A DNA stretch of 64,000 nucleotides, taken from positions 1-64,000 of the forward strand of contig NZ_WQHP01000004.1 in NCBI RefSeq assembly GCF_013035315.1, written 5' to 3'. Shown piece by piece: positions 47,196 to 56,204 of this stretch (position 1 is the first letter of the stretch; each line of letters begins with the position of its first letter). Origin of the DNA: Ruegeria arenilitoris. GTDB taxonomy: Bacteria > Pseudomonadota > Alphaproteobacteria > Rhodobacterales > Rhodobacteraceae. The notes under the pieces are model-generated. The model saw only the letters and a list, made by a program, of their open reading frames with translations, searched no databases and was not told the DNA's origin. A program made the position numbers and the translations under genes.

Positions 47196-47209
47196 TTGAT
47201 GCAGATCAG
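47196..47209 (+). promoter_or_regulatory. FNR/FnrL box upstream of ompW
   Basis: TTGATGCAGATCAG matches the FNR consensus TTGAT-N4-ATCAA with one mismatch, 59 bases upstream of the ompW ATG. FNR-family regulators sense low oxygen and activate ompW in enterobacteria, and FnrL does the same kind of job in Rhodobacteraceae. Confidence 0.65.
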
Positions 47210-47267
47210 AGTGTCGATCTGCAACGACTGGCAAGTCAGCCTTATCAACTGAATCAAAGGCAAGATC

Positions 47268-47873
47268 ATGACCAATAAACTCGCCGCTTTGACACTTTCG
47301 ACCGCGCTGGTGGCGCTTGCCGCCCCTGCCTTCGCCCAATCGCAGGGCGACTGGACTGTCGGTGTTGGTGTCGGTTACCTGAATCCCAAATCCGACAACG
47401 GTACGCTGGCCGGGCTGAATGCCGACATTGACTCGGACACACGCCCGATCTTCACCGCCGAGTACTTCATCCGCGACAATCTGGGTATCGAGCTGCTGGC
47501 CGCAACGCCGTTCAAGCACACCGTAACCCTGGGCGGAAGCACCGAAGCTGGCACCGTCAAGCACCTGCCGCCCACCCTGTCGCTGAATTATCACTTCCCG
47601 ACCAACAGCGCTTGGAAGCCTTATGTCGGCGCAGGTCTGAACTACACATTCTTCTTCGACGAACAATCTGCGTTGGGCGACCTGAAAGTCGACGATTCCT
47701 TCGGCGTCTCGCTGCAGGCCGGTCTGGACTACATGGTGTCGGATAACGGCGCGGTTCGCCTGAACGTGCGCTGGTTCGATATCGACTCGGACGTCAAACT
47801 GAATGGAACCAACATCGGCAAAGCCGAGATCGACCCCATCCTTGTTGGCGTTTCCTACGTCCATAAGTTCTGA
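47268..47873 (+). CDS. ompW: OmpW family outer-membrane protein
   Basis: This is an eight-stranded beta-barrel porin-like protein, 201 residues, with a signal peptide ending AAPAFA (about residue 22). The barrel strands alternate polar and hydrophobic residues: WTVGVGVGYLNPKSDN, TAEYFIRDNLGIELLAATPF and LPPTLSLNYHFPTNSAWKPYVGAG are OmpW signatures, and the chain ends with aromatic HKF. It lies alone on the + strand inside the liu region with its own FNR-type box and terminator, so it is probably regulated by oxygen. Confidence 0.93.
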   Translation: MTNKLAALTLSTALVALAAPAFAQSQGDWTVGVGVGYLNPKSDNGTLAGLNADIDSDTRPIFTAEYFIRDNLGIELLAATPFKHTVTLGGSTEAGTVKHLPPTLSLNYHFPTNSAWKPYVGAGLNYTFFFDEQSALGDLKVDDSFGVSLQAGLDYMVSDNGAVRLNVRWFDIDSDVKLNGTNIGKAEIDPILVGVSYVHKF

Positions 47874-47886
47874 TCCTTTAATGAAG

Positions 47887-47923
47887 AACGCCTCGCAGTA
47901 ACCTCGTCTGCGGGGCGTTTTTT
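47887..47923 (+). terminator. Rho-independent terminator after ompW
   Basis: AACGCCTCGCAG pairs with CTGCGGGGCGTT (one G-T pair) across a 9-base loop, followed by six Ts. It ends 3 bases before the stop of the convergent isovaleryl-CoA dehydrogenase gene. Confidence 0.85.
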
Positions 47924-47926
47924 GCC

Positions 47927-49090
47927 TTAGAGCATTTCGGCCATCAGCTCGCGGCCGATCAGCATCCGGCGGATTTCGCTGGTGCCCGCACCAATCTCCA
48001 TCAATTTTGCATCTCGGAAGATACGGCTGACCGCTGAATCTGCCAGGAACCCGGCCCCGCCCATAGCTTGAACGGCCTGATGGGCCTGCGTCATGGCCTG
48101 CTCGGATGCATAGAGACAGCACGCCGCCGCATCCTGACGGGTCACATCCCCGCGGTCACAGGCTTTGGCGACCTCGTAGACATACGCTCGCGCCGAGTTC
48201 ATCGCCGTGTACATATCGGCGATCTTACCCTGCATCAGCTGGAAGCTGCCAATGGGTTTGCCGAACTGCTTGCGCTCGGCCAGATAGGGCATGATCTCAT
48301 CCAGACAGGCGGCCATGATGCCAGTCCCGATCCCGGCCAGCACCACACGCTCATAGTCCAACCCTGACATCAGGACAGCGACACCTTTGCCCTCTTCGCC
48401 CAAAACGTTTTCAAAGGGCACCTCGACATCTTCAAAGATCAGCTCGGCGGTGTTCGATCCGCGCATCCCCAGCTTGTCGAAATGGGGCGACGTGGAAAAT
48501 CCCTGCATCTCTTTCTCGATCAGAAAGGCGGTGATCCCCTTAGACCCGGCCTCTGGGTCGGTCTTGGCATACACGACCAGCGTATCGGCGTCTGGCCCGT
48601 TGGTGATCCAGTATTTGTTGCCGCTCAGGCGGTAATGATCATTGCGCTTTTCCGCGCGTAGTTTCATCGACACCACGTCGGACCCGGCCGAGGCTTCGGA
48701 CATGGCCAGCGCGCCAACATGCTCACCCGAGATCAGGCCGGGCAGGTATTTTGCTTTTTGCTCATCTGATCCGTTCAACTTGATCTGATTTACGCAAAGG
48801 TTCGAATGCGCGCCGTAGGACAACGAAACCGAAGCCGACGCCCGCGCCACCTCTTCGACCGCAACAGTATGTGCAAGGTAAGACATCCCGGCCCCGCCGT
48901 ACTCCTCAGGCACGGTGATCCCGAGCATGCCCAGGTCGCCCATTTCTTTCCAAAGTTCGTTCGGAAATGCGTTCGAGGAATCAATCTCACCCGCTATGGG
49001 CTTAACCCGCTCTTGCGCCCAACGGTGTACCATTTCGCGCAAGGCGTTCACGTCCTCACCCAGATCAAATTGCATGGTCGCCGCGAACAT
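47927..49090 (-). CDS. liuA: Isovaleryl-CoA dehydrogenase
   Basis: This FAD enzyme oxidises isovaleryl-CoA to 3-methylcrotonyl-CoA, 387 residues. [39 protein letters not shown] and the C-terminal [14 protein letters not shown] are acyl-CoA dehydrogenase motifs. [12 protein letters not shown] carries the Glu at the position used as catalytic base in isovaleryl-CoA dehydrogenases, unlike most other members. The start is ATG 49090 after GAGAGGAGA. Also called ivd. It opens the leucine pathway completed by the genes at 39397-45077. Confidence 0.93.
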   Translation of the reverse strand: MFAATMQFDLGEDVNALREMVHRWAQERVKPIAGEIDSSNAFPNELWKEMGDLGMLGITVPEEYGGAGMSYLAHTVAVEEVARASASVSLSYGAHSNLCVNQIKLNGSDEQKAKYLPGLISGEHVGALAMSEASAGSDVVSMKLRAEKRNDHYRLSGNKYWITNGPDADTLVVYAKTDPEAGSKGITAFLIEKEMQGFSTSPHFDKLGMRGSNTAELIFEDVEVPFENVLGEEGKGVAVLMSGLDYERVVLAGIGTGIMAACLDEIMPYLAERKQFGKPIGSFQLMQGKIADMYTAMNSARAYVYEVAKACDRGDVTRQDAAACCLYASEQAMTQAHQAVQAMGGAGFLADSAVSRIFRDAKLMEIGAGTSEIRRMLIGRELMAEML

Positions 49091-49114
49091 ATGCGATCTC
49101 CTCTCTCGCATTAA

Positions 49115-49128
49115 TGAACAGTTGTTCA
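49115..49128. promoter_or_regulatory. 14-bp palindrome in the liuA promoter region
   Basis: TGAACA-GT-TGTTCA is a perfect dyad 25 bases upstream of the liuA start, just before the ribosome site. The length and half-site style fit a TetR-family operator, which would repress liuA until the inducer (an acyl-CoA) appears. No regulator gene is next to it. Confidence 0.5.
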
Positions 49129-49179
49129 ATAAATAGCAGCGATTCTGAATCGGGTCAACGACAGCATGCCAAAAACAAA

Positions 49180-49203
49180 CCGCCGTCCTCTTCAGGGCGG
49201 CGG
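49180..49203 (-). terminator. Terminator of the DegT aminotransferase gene
   Basis: On the minus strand CCGCCGCCCT, GAAG and AGGACGGCGG form a 10-bp stem with one mismatch, followed by TTTGTTTTT. It lies 43 bases after the stop of the aminotransferase gene at 49246. Confidence 0.75.
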
Positions 49204-49245
49204 CTTCAAACAATCAAGCGTGCGCTGACAGCGCACTCAATTGGA

Positions 49246-50436
49246 TCAAGACTGATAGACGGAACCAACCTCGGCGCGGATGATCCGGGCGATCAGCCTG
49301 CAATCCTCCAACGAAAACGTCAGCGGGACGCGCATATCCACGATCCCAGCCAGAATTCGATCACTTTTGGGCAGCGGGCTACTGTCAGCATAGCGCCAGC
49401 TGTCATAGCGCGAGGTGAACCCGTTGGGTTCAGCCCCACCGAACCATTTCAACTCGACACCGCGCGCGGCGCATCGCTTGATCACTTCGTTGATCCGATC
49501 GGCGGACCAGTCCAACAAAAGGAATTGGATCGACGATCCGACAAAAGTCTCATCCTCTGGCCGTTCTACGATGGTCAGACCCGGCGTATCGCGCAGACCT
49601 TTTTCGATCTCAAAATAGCGCTCATTCCAGCGCTCCACCTGTCGGTCGAGATCGCGCAATTGCGGGCGCAGGATCGCAGCGCGCAGATTGTCCATCCGGC
49701 CCGAGACATTTGGGGTGTGATACTTGATCCGCTCGAAGACCTCGGGCGCCGGCGCGGCAAGGTGACGTTCATACAGCATGTACGACCCGGACAGCATCGT
49801 CGCCTTGGCCGCCAATTCTTCGTCATCGGTGATCAGCAGTCCGCCCTCACCCGAGTTGACGTGCTTGTAGGTCTGGCAGGAATAGCACCCGATCGCGCCC
49901 TGACGACCCGAAAGTTGCCCACGCCATGCGGCCCCCATCGTGTGGGCGCAATCCTCAATTACCGTGACGCCTGCGGCGTCGCACATCTGCATCAACCGAT
50001 CCATGTTGCACAGATGACCACGCATATGGCTCAGCATCAGAACGCGCGCCTGATCTAGCTTGGCCTCCAGATCGTCCAGATCAATCGTAAGCCCTTCGGT
50101 CACGCCCACGAAAACGGGGCGCGCGTTGACCGAGGCAATTGAGCCCGGAACCGGTGCCAGAGTGAAAGCGTTGGTCAGAACCGGATCGCCCGGCTTGACA
50201 CCGACAGCACGCAAGGCCGTGGCCAGCGCGTAGCCACCCGACGATACGGCCAGACAGTATTTGGCTCCCGTCTGGGCGGCAAATTCCTGTTCCAGCAAGG
50301 CAGTTTCGCCCAACTCGCCAGGAACGACGTTGTATCTGTGCAGACGCCCGTGGCGCAGTACGGCCAAGGCGGCCTCGACCGCCTCTTCGGGGATAGGTTC
50401 CTGCTGGGTGAAGCTGCCAGTGAATGTCTCGGTCAT
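49246..50436 (-). CDS. DegT/DnrJ/EryC1/StrS family aminotransferase
   Basis: The protein has 396 residues and a PLP-dependent type I fold. Motifs: AVSSGGYALATALRAVGVKPGD near residue 70, VIEDCAHTMGAAWRG with the PLP Asp, and CYSCQTYKHVNSGEGG with the Schiff-base Lys in the YKHVNSGEGG loop. SGRMDNLRAAIL-type and VSGRMDN segments follow. Members transfer amino groups to keto-sugars for surface polysaccharides or secondary metabolites. No sugar nucleotide genes adjoin, so the substrate is unknown. ATG 50436 is preferred to TTG 50457. Confidence 0.87.
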   Translation of the reverse strand: MTETFTGSFTQQEPIPEEAVEAALAVLRHGRLHRYNVVPGELGETALLEQEFAAQTGAKYCLAVSSGGYALATALRAVGVKPGDPVLTNAFTLAPVPGSIASVNARPVFVGVTEGLTIDLDDLEAKLDQARVLMLSHMRGHLCNMDRLMQMCDAAGVTVIEDCAHTMGAAWRGQLSGRQGAIGCYSCQTYKHVNSGEGGLLITDDEELAAKATMLSGSYMLYERHLAAPAPEVFERIKYHTPNVSGRMDNLRAAILRPQLRDLDRQVERWNERYFEIEKGLRDTPGLTIVERPEDETFVGSSIQFLLLDWSADRINEVIKRCAARGVELKWFGGAEPNGFTSRYDSWRYADSSPLPKSDRILAGIVDMRVPLTFSLEDCRLIARIIRAEVGSVYQS

Positions 50437-50475
50437 ACGGGTGTTTTGGTCCTGCAAAGGCCTCGGGTCAAGGGA

Positions 50476-51147
50476 CTAGGCTGCCACACCGATCAACTGA
50501 GCGACCACATCCGGCAGATCGTCAAAGTGATGCAGCAGCGCTTCGGGTTCCAACGCGGCCATATCCTCGCCCGAGGGTCCGAACGTCACCAGAACCGAAG
50601 GCACGCCCGCGGCACGCGCTGTATTCCGGTCAGTATCTGAGTCGCCAATCAACACACAGAGGTCTGGATGCCCCCCCGCCCGGCGCGCCGCCTCTCGCAA
50701 AGGCTCGGGATCAGGCTTGCGAACCGGCAGCGTGTCCGCCCCCACCAGCGAGGCGAACTGATCGCGCACCCCAAGCTGGGTCAGCAACTGTTGCGCCAGG
50801 GCTTCGGGTTTGTTGGTACAGATACCAACGCCATAGCCAGCAGATCTCAAATCTTCTACCGCGTCCAACGCACCGGGATAGAAATGCGTATGGGTATCGA
50901 TGTCCTTTGCATAAGCCTCTAGCAACATTGGGTAGTAGGTCTGAACGGTTGCATCGTCGTAGGCCCCGACCCGCTTCAACCCGTGGGTCAGCATCATCCG
51001 GCCACCGCGCAGGGCAACGCCTGCATCCTCAGTATGCACCAGAACATCCCCGTGTCCCATATGCCGAAAACAGTGGTTGGCAGCCGCCAGCAGATCGCCC
51101 GACGTATCGGCCAGGGTTCCGTCCAGATCGAAGATGACTGTGCGCAT
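50476..51147 (-). CDS. gph: Phosphoglycolate phosphatase-like HAD hydrolase
   Basis: The protein has 223 residues. MRTVIFDLDGTLADTSGDL carries the nucleophile Asp7 and Asp9. VGICTNKPEAL is motif II, PVRKPDPEPL has the motif III Lys, and VLIGDSDTDRNTARAAG is motif IV. The cap is the small helical type of Gph/PGP. ATG 51147 follows AGGAGG. It is divergent from glmU with 133 bases between the starts, where no obvious regulatory element was seen. Specificity for 2-phosphoglycolate is by similarity. Confidence 0.88.
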   Translation of the reverse strand: MRTVIFDLDGTLADTSGDLLAAANHCFRHMGHGDVLVHTEDAGVALRGGRMMLTHGLKRVGAYDDATVQTYYPMLLEAYAKDIDTHTHFYPGALDAVEDLRSAGYGVGICTNKPEALAQQLLTQLGVRDQFASLVGADTLPVRKPDPEPLREAARRAGGHPDLCVLIGDSDTDRNTARAAGVPSVLVTFGPSGEDMAALEPEALLHHFDDLPDVVAQLIGVAA

Positions 51148-51280
51148 ATTGCCTCCTGATTCGGCGGGTCTTCGCCGCAAGTGTTGCAAACGGCAATCTT
51201 GTTTGATGCCTGTACCGCTTGCGCGTTTGAGCTCAGCGGATAAAACGGGCCGCAACAAAACACAAAGAGAAATCGTTTTT

Positions 51281-52636
51281 ATGAGCACCGCCCTTGTTAT
51301 CCTTGCCGCCGGAAAAGGCACCAGGATGAATTCGGATACGCCAAAAGTATTACACCCGATTGCCCAGACCCCAATGCTGGTCCACGCAATGCGCGCAGGT
51401 GCCGTTCTGTCGCCCGAGCGGACGGTCATCGTCACCGGCCACGGATCGGAAGCCGTCGCTAAAGTCGCCACCACCGAAGACGAAACCGCACAGATCGTGG
51501 TCCAGGAAGAGCAGCTGGGAACTGCACACGCCGTCGCACAGGCCCGCGAGGCGCTGGCAGGGTTCGATGGGGACGTCATTGTGCTTTACGGCGATACGCC
51601 CTTTATCGACCCCAGAACGCTCGAGCGCATGATCGAGGCGCGCGCTTCTTTCGATCTGGTCATGCTGGGATTTGATATTGCCGAAGTTCAACCACGCTAT
51701 GGCCGGTTGATCATGGAGGGCGACAAACTGGTCGAGATCGTCGAATACAAGGACGCAACCGAAGAACAGCGCGCCATTCGCTTTACCAACAGCGGGCTGC
51801 TTGCCTGCGACGCGAAACAGTTGTTCGAACTGATTGATGAGGTCAGCAACGACAATGCCTCGGGCGAGTACTACCTGACCGAGATTGTTGCGCTGGCCAA
51901 TGCGCGCGGGCTGTCCGCAACTGCCATCAAATGCGACGAAGCCGAGACTCTGGGCGTGGATTCTCGCGCAGATCTGGCAGCGGCTGACGCCGAATTCCAG
52001 ACCCGCGCCCGCAACGAACTGCTGGCGCTGGGTGTGACGTTGATGGCCCCCGAAACGGTTTACTTGTCTGCCGATACAATCATCGGGCGCGACACGGTTA
52101 TTGAGCCCAATGTCGTCTTCGGCCCCGGCGTCACCGTCGAAAGCGGCGCAACGATCCGCGCGTTTTCTCATCTGGAAGGTTGCCATGTCAGCCGCGGTGC
52201 AATTGTCGGTCCGTATGCCCGCCTGCGTCCGGGCACAGAACTGGCCGAGAACACGCGCATCGGCAACTTCGTCGAGGTGAAGAACGCCGAAATCGCCGAA
52301 GGCGCCAAGGTCAACCACCTCAGCTATATCGGTGATGCCTCGGTCGGCGCGACGACCAACATCGGCGCGGGAACGATCACCTGCAACTATGATGGCGTCA
52401 TGAAGCACAAGACGACCATCGGCGAAAACGTCTTTATCGGGTCGAACACCATGCTGGTGGCCCCCGTGACCGTGGGTGACGGTGCAATGACGGCAACCGG
52501 AACCGTGGTCACGCGCGACGTCGAACCCGACGCTCTGGCCGTAGGACGAACCAAACAGGACAACAAGCCCGGTTACGCGCGAAAATTGTTTGAAATGTTG
52601 AAGGCGAAAAAGGCTCGCCGCAATAAAGGGGCCTGA
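51281..52636 (+). CDS. glmU: Bifunctional GlcN-1-P acetyltransferase/UDP-GlcNAc pyrophosphorylase
   Basis: This enzyme makes UDP-GlcNAc for peptidoglycan and LPS, 451 residues. LAAGKGTRMNSDTPKVLHPI is the uridylyltransferase site, followed by GTAHAV, YGDTPFI and ASGEYYLTEI. From about residue 245 a left-handed beta-helix of hexapeptide repeats begins, with the acetyltransferase His region INHLSYIGDASVG-like. The start is ATG 51281. glmS follows 3 bases after the stop, so both enzymes of the pathway are co-expressed. Confidence 0.96.
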   Translation: MSTALVILAAGKGTRMNSDTPKVLHPIAQTPMLVHAMRAGAVLSPERTVIVTGHGSEAVAKVATTEDETAQIVVQEEQLGTAHAVAQAREALAGFDGDVIVLYGDTPFIDPRTLERMIEARASFDLVMLGFDIAEVQPRYGRLIMEGDKLVEIVEYKDATEEQRAIRFTNSGLLACDAKQLFELIDEVSNDNASGEYYLTEIVALANARGLSATAIKCDEAETLGVDSRADLAAADAEFQTRARNELLALGVTLMAPETVYLSADTIIGRDTVIEPNVVFGPGVTVESGATIRAFSHLEGCHVSRGAIVGPYARLRPGTELAENTRIGNFVEVKNAEIAEGAKVNHLSYIGDASVGATTNIGAGTITCNYDGVMKHKTTIGENVFIGSNTMLVAPVTVGDGAMTATGTVVTRDVEPDALAVGRTKQDNKPGYARKLFEMLKAKKARRNKGA

Positions 52637-52639
52637 TCC

Positions 52640-54463
52640 ATGTGTGGTATTGTAGGGGTACTGGGCGAGCACGAAGCCGCGCCCACTTTGGTCGAGGCGC
52701 TTAAGCGTTTGGAATACCGGGGCTATGACAGCGCCGGGATCGCCACCGTGAATAGCGGTGCGCTGGGGCGTCGCCGGGCCGTGGGCAAACTGGTCAACCT
52801 GAGTGACTTGCTGGTGCATGACCCCCTGCCGGGAAAATCCGGCATTGGCCACACACGTTGGGCCACACATGGCGCACCATCGGTGAACAACGCGCATCCG
52901 CATCAGGCCGGCCCTGTGGCCGTCGTGCATAACGGTATCGTGGAAAACTATCGCGAGTTGCGTGCCGAACTAGCCGAAAACGGCATCAACTTTGTCACGG
53001 AAACCGACACCGAAACCGTGGCCTTGTTGACGGAGCACTACCTGAAAACAGGTCTGTCCCCGGTTGAGGCCGCGTTCAAAACCATTGACCGCTTGGTCGG
53101 TGCGTTTGCGCTGGCGTTTCTGTTCGACGGCCAGGACGATCTGATCGTGGCTGCGCGCAAGGGCTCTCCGTTGGCCATCGGTCACGGGGACGGTGAGATG
53201 TATGTGGGCTCGGACGCGATCGCGTTGGCACCGTTGACGAACCGCATCACCTACCTTGAAGAAGGTGACCGCGCTGTTCTGACCCGCACCTCGCTTGAGA
53301 TCCGCACCGAGTCCGGTGAGTTGGCAAACCGCGAAATACGGCAGATTCAACTGGACCACTCTCAGACTGAGAAGAACGGTCACAAGCACTATATGGCCAA
53401 AGAAATCGCCGAGCAGCCTGTAGTGATTGCCGACGCAATTCGGTCTTACCTGCCCAGTGGCGGCGATCAGGTCGTTTTGCCCGAAGAAGGGCTGGATTTT
53501 ACCAAGCTGGACCGCTTGACCATGGTGGCCTGCGGCACTGCCTTCTACGCCTGTTTGACCGCGAAATACTGGTTCGAGCAACTGGCACAAATGCCGGTTG
53601 AGGTCGATATCGCCAGTGAGTTCCGATACCGCGAACCTCCGATTCCGGGGCGCACGCTGGCCTTGTTTGTCAGCCAGTCGGGCGAAACAGCCGACACTCT
53701 GGCCGCGCTGCGGTATTGCGAGGGCAAGGCGGAAAAGATCGTGTCGGTCGTGAACGTCCCCGAAAGCTCGATCGCACGTGAAAGCGACATTGTCCTGCCC
53801 ATTCATGCGGGTGTCGAAATCGGTGTGGCGTCAACCAAGGCTTTCACCTGCCAGCTCAGCGTTTTGCTGATGCTTGCACTCAAGGCTGCCGCGGACCGTG
53901 GCACGCTGACCGATGAGGAACTGGCTGATCACTATGCCGCGCTGCGCGGGTTGCCGACTGTTCTGAACACCGCGCTTGAACAAGGCCCGGCCATCAAGGG
54001 CGCAGCACAGCGTTTGTCCGAGGCCCGCGACGTCCTGTTCCTGGGCCGGGGCCTGATGTACCCGCTGGCGATGGAAGGTGCACTGAAGCTCAAGGAAATC
54101 AGCTATATCCACGCCGAAGGTTATGCATCGGGCGAGCTAAAGCACGGCCCCATCGCCCTAATCGACAAGCATATGCCTGTTGTGGTCATGGCCCCGCGTG
54201 ATGCGGTGTTCGACAAGACGGTTTCTAACATGCAGGAAGTGATGGCGCGCAAGGGCAAGGTCATTCTGGTGTCGGACGCCGACGGGATCGCAGAGGCCGA
54301 AGACGGGGTCTGGAGCATCATCCGAATGCCTCGTGTGCACACCAGCATTGCACCTATCCTTTACTCGGTGCCCGCGCAACTCTTGGCCTATCATACGGCG
54401 GTGGCAAAGGGCACGGATGTGGACCAGCCGCGCAACCTGGCAAAATCCGTCACGGTGGAGTGA
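52640..54463 (+). CDS. glmS: Glutamine-fructose-6-phosphate aminotransferase
   Basis: This enzyme makes GlcN-6-P from fructose-6-P and glutamine, the entry to amino sugars. It has 607 residues. The N-terminal nucleophile Cys is in MCGIVGVLGEHEA, with VEALKRLEYRGYDSAG, RWATHGAPSVNNAHPH and HNGIVENYRELR completing the glutaminase domain. Two SIS domains (SQSGETADTLAALR, GRGLMYPLAMEGALKLKEIS) form the isomerase, and it ends AKSVTVE. No glmS riboswitch is possible in the 3-base glmU-glmS gap. Confidence 0.97.
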   Translation: MCGIVGVLGEHEAAPTLVEALKRLEYRGYDSAGIATVNSGALGRRRAVGKLVNLSDLLVHDPLPGKSGIGHTRWATHGAPSVNNAHPHQAGPVAVVHNGIVENYRELRAELAENGINFVTETDTETVALLTEHYLKTGLSPVEAAFKTIDRLVGAFALAFLFDGQDDLIVAARKGSPLAIGHGDGEMYVGSDAIALAPLTNRITYLEEGDRAVLTRTSLEIRTESGELANREIRQIQLDHSQTEKNGHKHYMAKEIAEQPVVIADAIRSYLPSGGDQVVLPEEGLDFTKLDRLTMVACGTAFYACLTAKYWFEQLAQMPVEVDIASEFRYREPPIPGRTLALFVSQSGETADTLAALRYCEGKAEKIVSVVNVPESSIARESDIVLPIHAGVEIGVASTKAFTCQLSVLLMLALKAAADRGTLTDEELADHYAALRGLPTVLNTALEQGPAIKGAAQRLSEARDVLFLGRGLMYPLAMEGALKLKEISYIHAEGYASGELKHGPIALIDKHMPVVVMAPRDAVFDKTVSNMQEVMARKGKVILVSDADGIAEAEDGVWSIIRMPRVHTSIAPILYSVPAQLLAYHTAVAKGTDVDQPRNLAKSVTVE

Positions 54464-54466
54464 AGC

Positions 54467-55009
54467 ATGGCCAAGCAATTCCCGGAAATCGACGATGCCC
54501 AACGGAAATTCATCGAAGAGCAGCACGTGTTCTTCGTTGGAACGGCCGCACCTGACGGACGGGTCAATATCTCGCCCAAGGGCATGGACTCGCTACGTGT
54601 TCTGGGGCCGACCCGGATTGCCTGGATGAACCTGACCGGCAGCGGCAATGAAACCGCCGGTCACCTGCTTGAAACTGACCGCATGACGCTGATGTGGTGT
54701 TCGTTTACGACACGGCCCCTGATCCTGCGCAGCTATGGCACTGCGCGCACGCTGCATCTGGGTGATGAGGGCTGGGATGAGCTGGCCGAGCTTTTCCCGG
54801 ATCACCGAAGCGCCCGGCAAATCTATGACCTGAACGTCGATCTGGTTCAGACCTCATGCGGATATGCGGTGCCCTTCATGGAATACCGCTCGGACCGCGA
54901 TACGATGCAGAAATGGGTCGATGGAAAGACCGACGACCAGATCAAGTCCTACTGGGTCGAGAAGAACCAGCAGACCATTGACGGTAAACCCACCGGCACC
55001 GCAAGTTGA
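54467..55009 (+). CDS. Pyridoxamine 5'-phosphate oxidase-family protein
   Basis: The protein has 180 residues. The split-barrel FMN fold is suggested by HVFFVGTAAPDGRVNISPKGMDS and GSGNETAGHLLETDRMTLMWC. Family members are FMN- or F420-binding oxidoreductases, or PNPOx itself. The pyridoxine-specific C-terminal motif of PdxH is not evident, so it is a general member. It follows glmS by 3 bases. Confidence 0.85.
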   Translation: MAKQFPEIDDAQRKFIEEQHVFFVGTAAPDGRVNISPKGMDSLRVLGPTRIAWMNLTGSGNETAGHLLETDRMTLMWCSFTTRPLILRSYGTARTLHLGDEGWDELAELFPDHRSARQIYDLNVDLVQTSCGYAVPFMEYRSDRDTMQKWVDGKTDDQIKSYWVEKNQQTIDGKPTGTAS

Positions 55010-55017
55010 AACCTAAC

Positions 55018-55704
55018 ATGCTTGCGCCCTATCTAGATCAGATCAAAGCTCACGCAGACCCGGATCGCGGGAAACAGATGGCCGCCTATCACAAGGTCGA
55101 CAGGCCTTATCTCGGGGTGGCCAATCCTGTCCTGAATGATCTGACCAGAGCGTGGCGGCAAGAGCTGGACGTTCCCGCGCGCGTGGAACTGGCGGGCGCC
55201 TTTTGGCAGACCGACATTCACGAGGGCCGCGTTGCCGCCGCCAAACTGCTCACTCAGGCCCGTATCCGCCTTGACGATGCCGTATGGGACATACTGCAAA
55301 GCTGGTTGCCGGATTTCGATGCTTGGGCCATAGCGGATCACGCCTGTATGGCGATGCAAAAGCGCCTTTCCGCAGATCCGATCCGTCTGGATCAAGTCGA
55401 GATCTGGACCTCATCTGACCATATGTGGACCCGCCGCGCTGCACTGGTGGCCACCCTGCCCTGGACAAAACAGAACCACCCCAAATCGGACGACCTGCTA
55501 CGGCGCGACCGTATCTTGGGCTGGGCAGCCAGCTATGTACCGGATCGCGACTGGTTCATCCAAAAGTCAATTGCGTGGTGGTTGCGCGAGTTATCCAAAC
55601 ACGACCCTGATCGCGTGGTCGCATTTCTCAATGCCCATGGCCCAGGCATGAAGCCTTTCGCGCGAAAAGAGGCCGGCAAGTATCTGAAGGGTCAGTTGGA
55701 ATAG
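55018..55704 (+). CDS. alkD: DNA alkylation repair protein, AlkD-like
   Basis: The protein has 228 residues and an all-helical HEAT-repeat fold. DLTRAWRQELDVPARVELAGAFW, ILQSWLPDFDAWAIADHAC and TRRAALVATLPW are typical of AlkD glycosylases, which remove 3- or 7-methylated purines without base flipping. The closing DPDRVVAFLNAH and YLKGQLE fit too. ATG 55018 is preferred; TTG 55006, overlapping the upstream stop, is also possible. It converges with a lipoprotein gene, sharing 13 bases. Confidence 0.85.
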   Translation: MLAPYLDQIKAHADPDRGKQMAAYHKVDRPYLGVANPVLNDLTRAWRQELDVPARVELAGAFWQTDIHEGRVAAAKLLTQARIRLDDAVWDILQSWLPDFDAWAIADHACMAMQKRLSADPIRLDQVEIWTSSDHMWTRRAALVATLPWTKQNHPKSDDLLRRDRILGWAASYVPDRDWFIQKSIAWWLRELSKHDPDRVVAFLNAHGPGMKPFARKEAGKYLKGQLE

Positions 55705-56114
55705 ACTTCCAGCTCGACCAGTTCGTCAAATGGCAGCAACAATGCCCGCATGGCATCCAGGGATAACCGGCTGCCGCCACTGGCCGGGCCGGACGCTGGC
55801 ACCAACGTGATATAGGCCTGCGCGCCGGTTCGGGGTACGACAACGCGGCCTGTGAACTCGGTCTCAACCAATGGTGTTTCCAGCCATCGCCCCGGCGTCG
55901 TCGGATCGCCTAGGCTGGCGATGGTCGTCTTTGGACCAACCCAGCCGGCGGCCGCCGTTGCCGCCACAGGTTGCGGTTCGACCACGGTTTCTTCGACAAC
56001 AGCGGGCGCACCGTCTTCGGCAGGCGTATCGCCACCAAACACGCGATCCGTAGTCGATCGCACTGTTTCACAGCCCGCCAACACAGCACACAAAGCCAAA
56101 AGCGAATATCTCAT
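55692..56114 (-). CDS. Small predicted outer-membrane lipoprotein
   Basis: The protein has 140 residues. LLALCAVLAGCETV is the lipoprotein signal (Cys15). A Glu/Pro/Val-rich linker and a C-terminal WLETPLVETEFTGRVVVPRTGAQAYITLVPASG region suggest a small beta domain resembling RlpA-like double-psi proteins, but I cannot confirm that. It converges on alkD with a 13-base overlap. No function is known to me. Confidence 0.65.
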   Translation of the reverse strand: MRYSLLALCAVLAGCETVRSTTDRVFGGDTPAEDGAPAVVEETVVEPQPVAATAAAGWVGPKTTIASLGDPTTPGRWLETPLVETEFTGRVVVPRTGAQAYITLVPASGPASGGSRLSLDAMRALLLPFDELVELEVYSN

Positions 56115-56204
56115 ACCCCAAACCTATCGCTCTCGGTGCAAGTGCACCAGCGCAAAGCACAGTTCGCCCTTGTCGCAGGGCAGTTGCCGCTTTACCTATG
56201 AGGC

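Noticed and set aside
52637-52639. glmS riboswitch
   Set aside because: Only 3 bases separate glmU and glmS, and no ribozyme sequence precedes the start.
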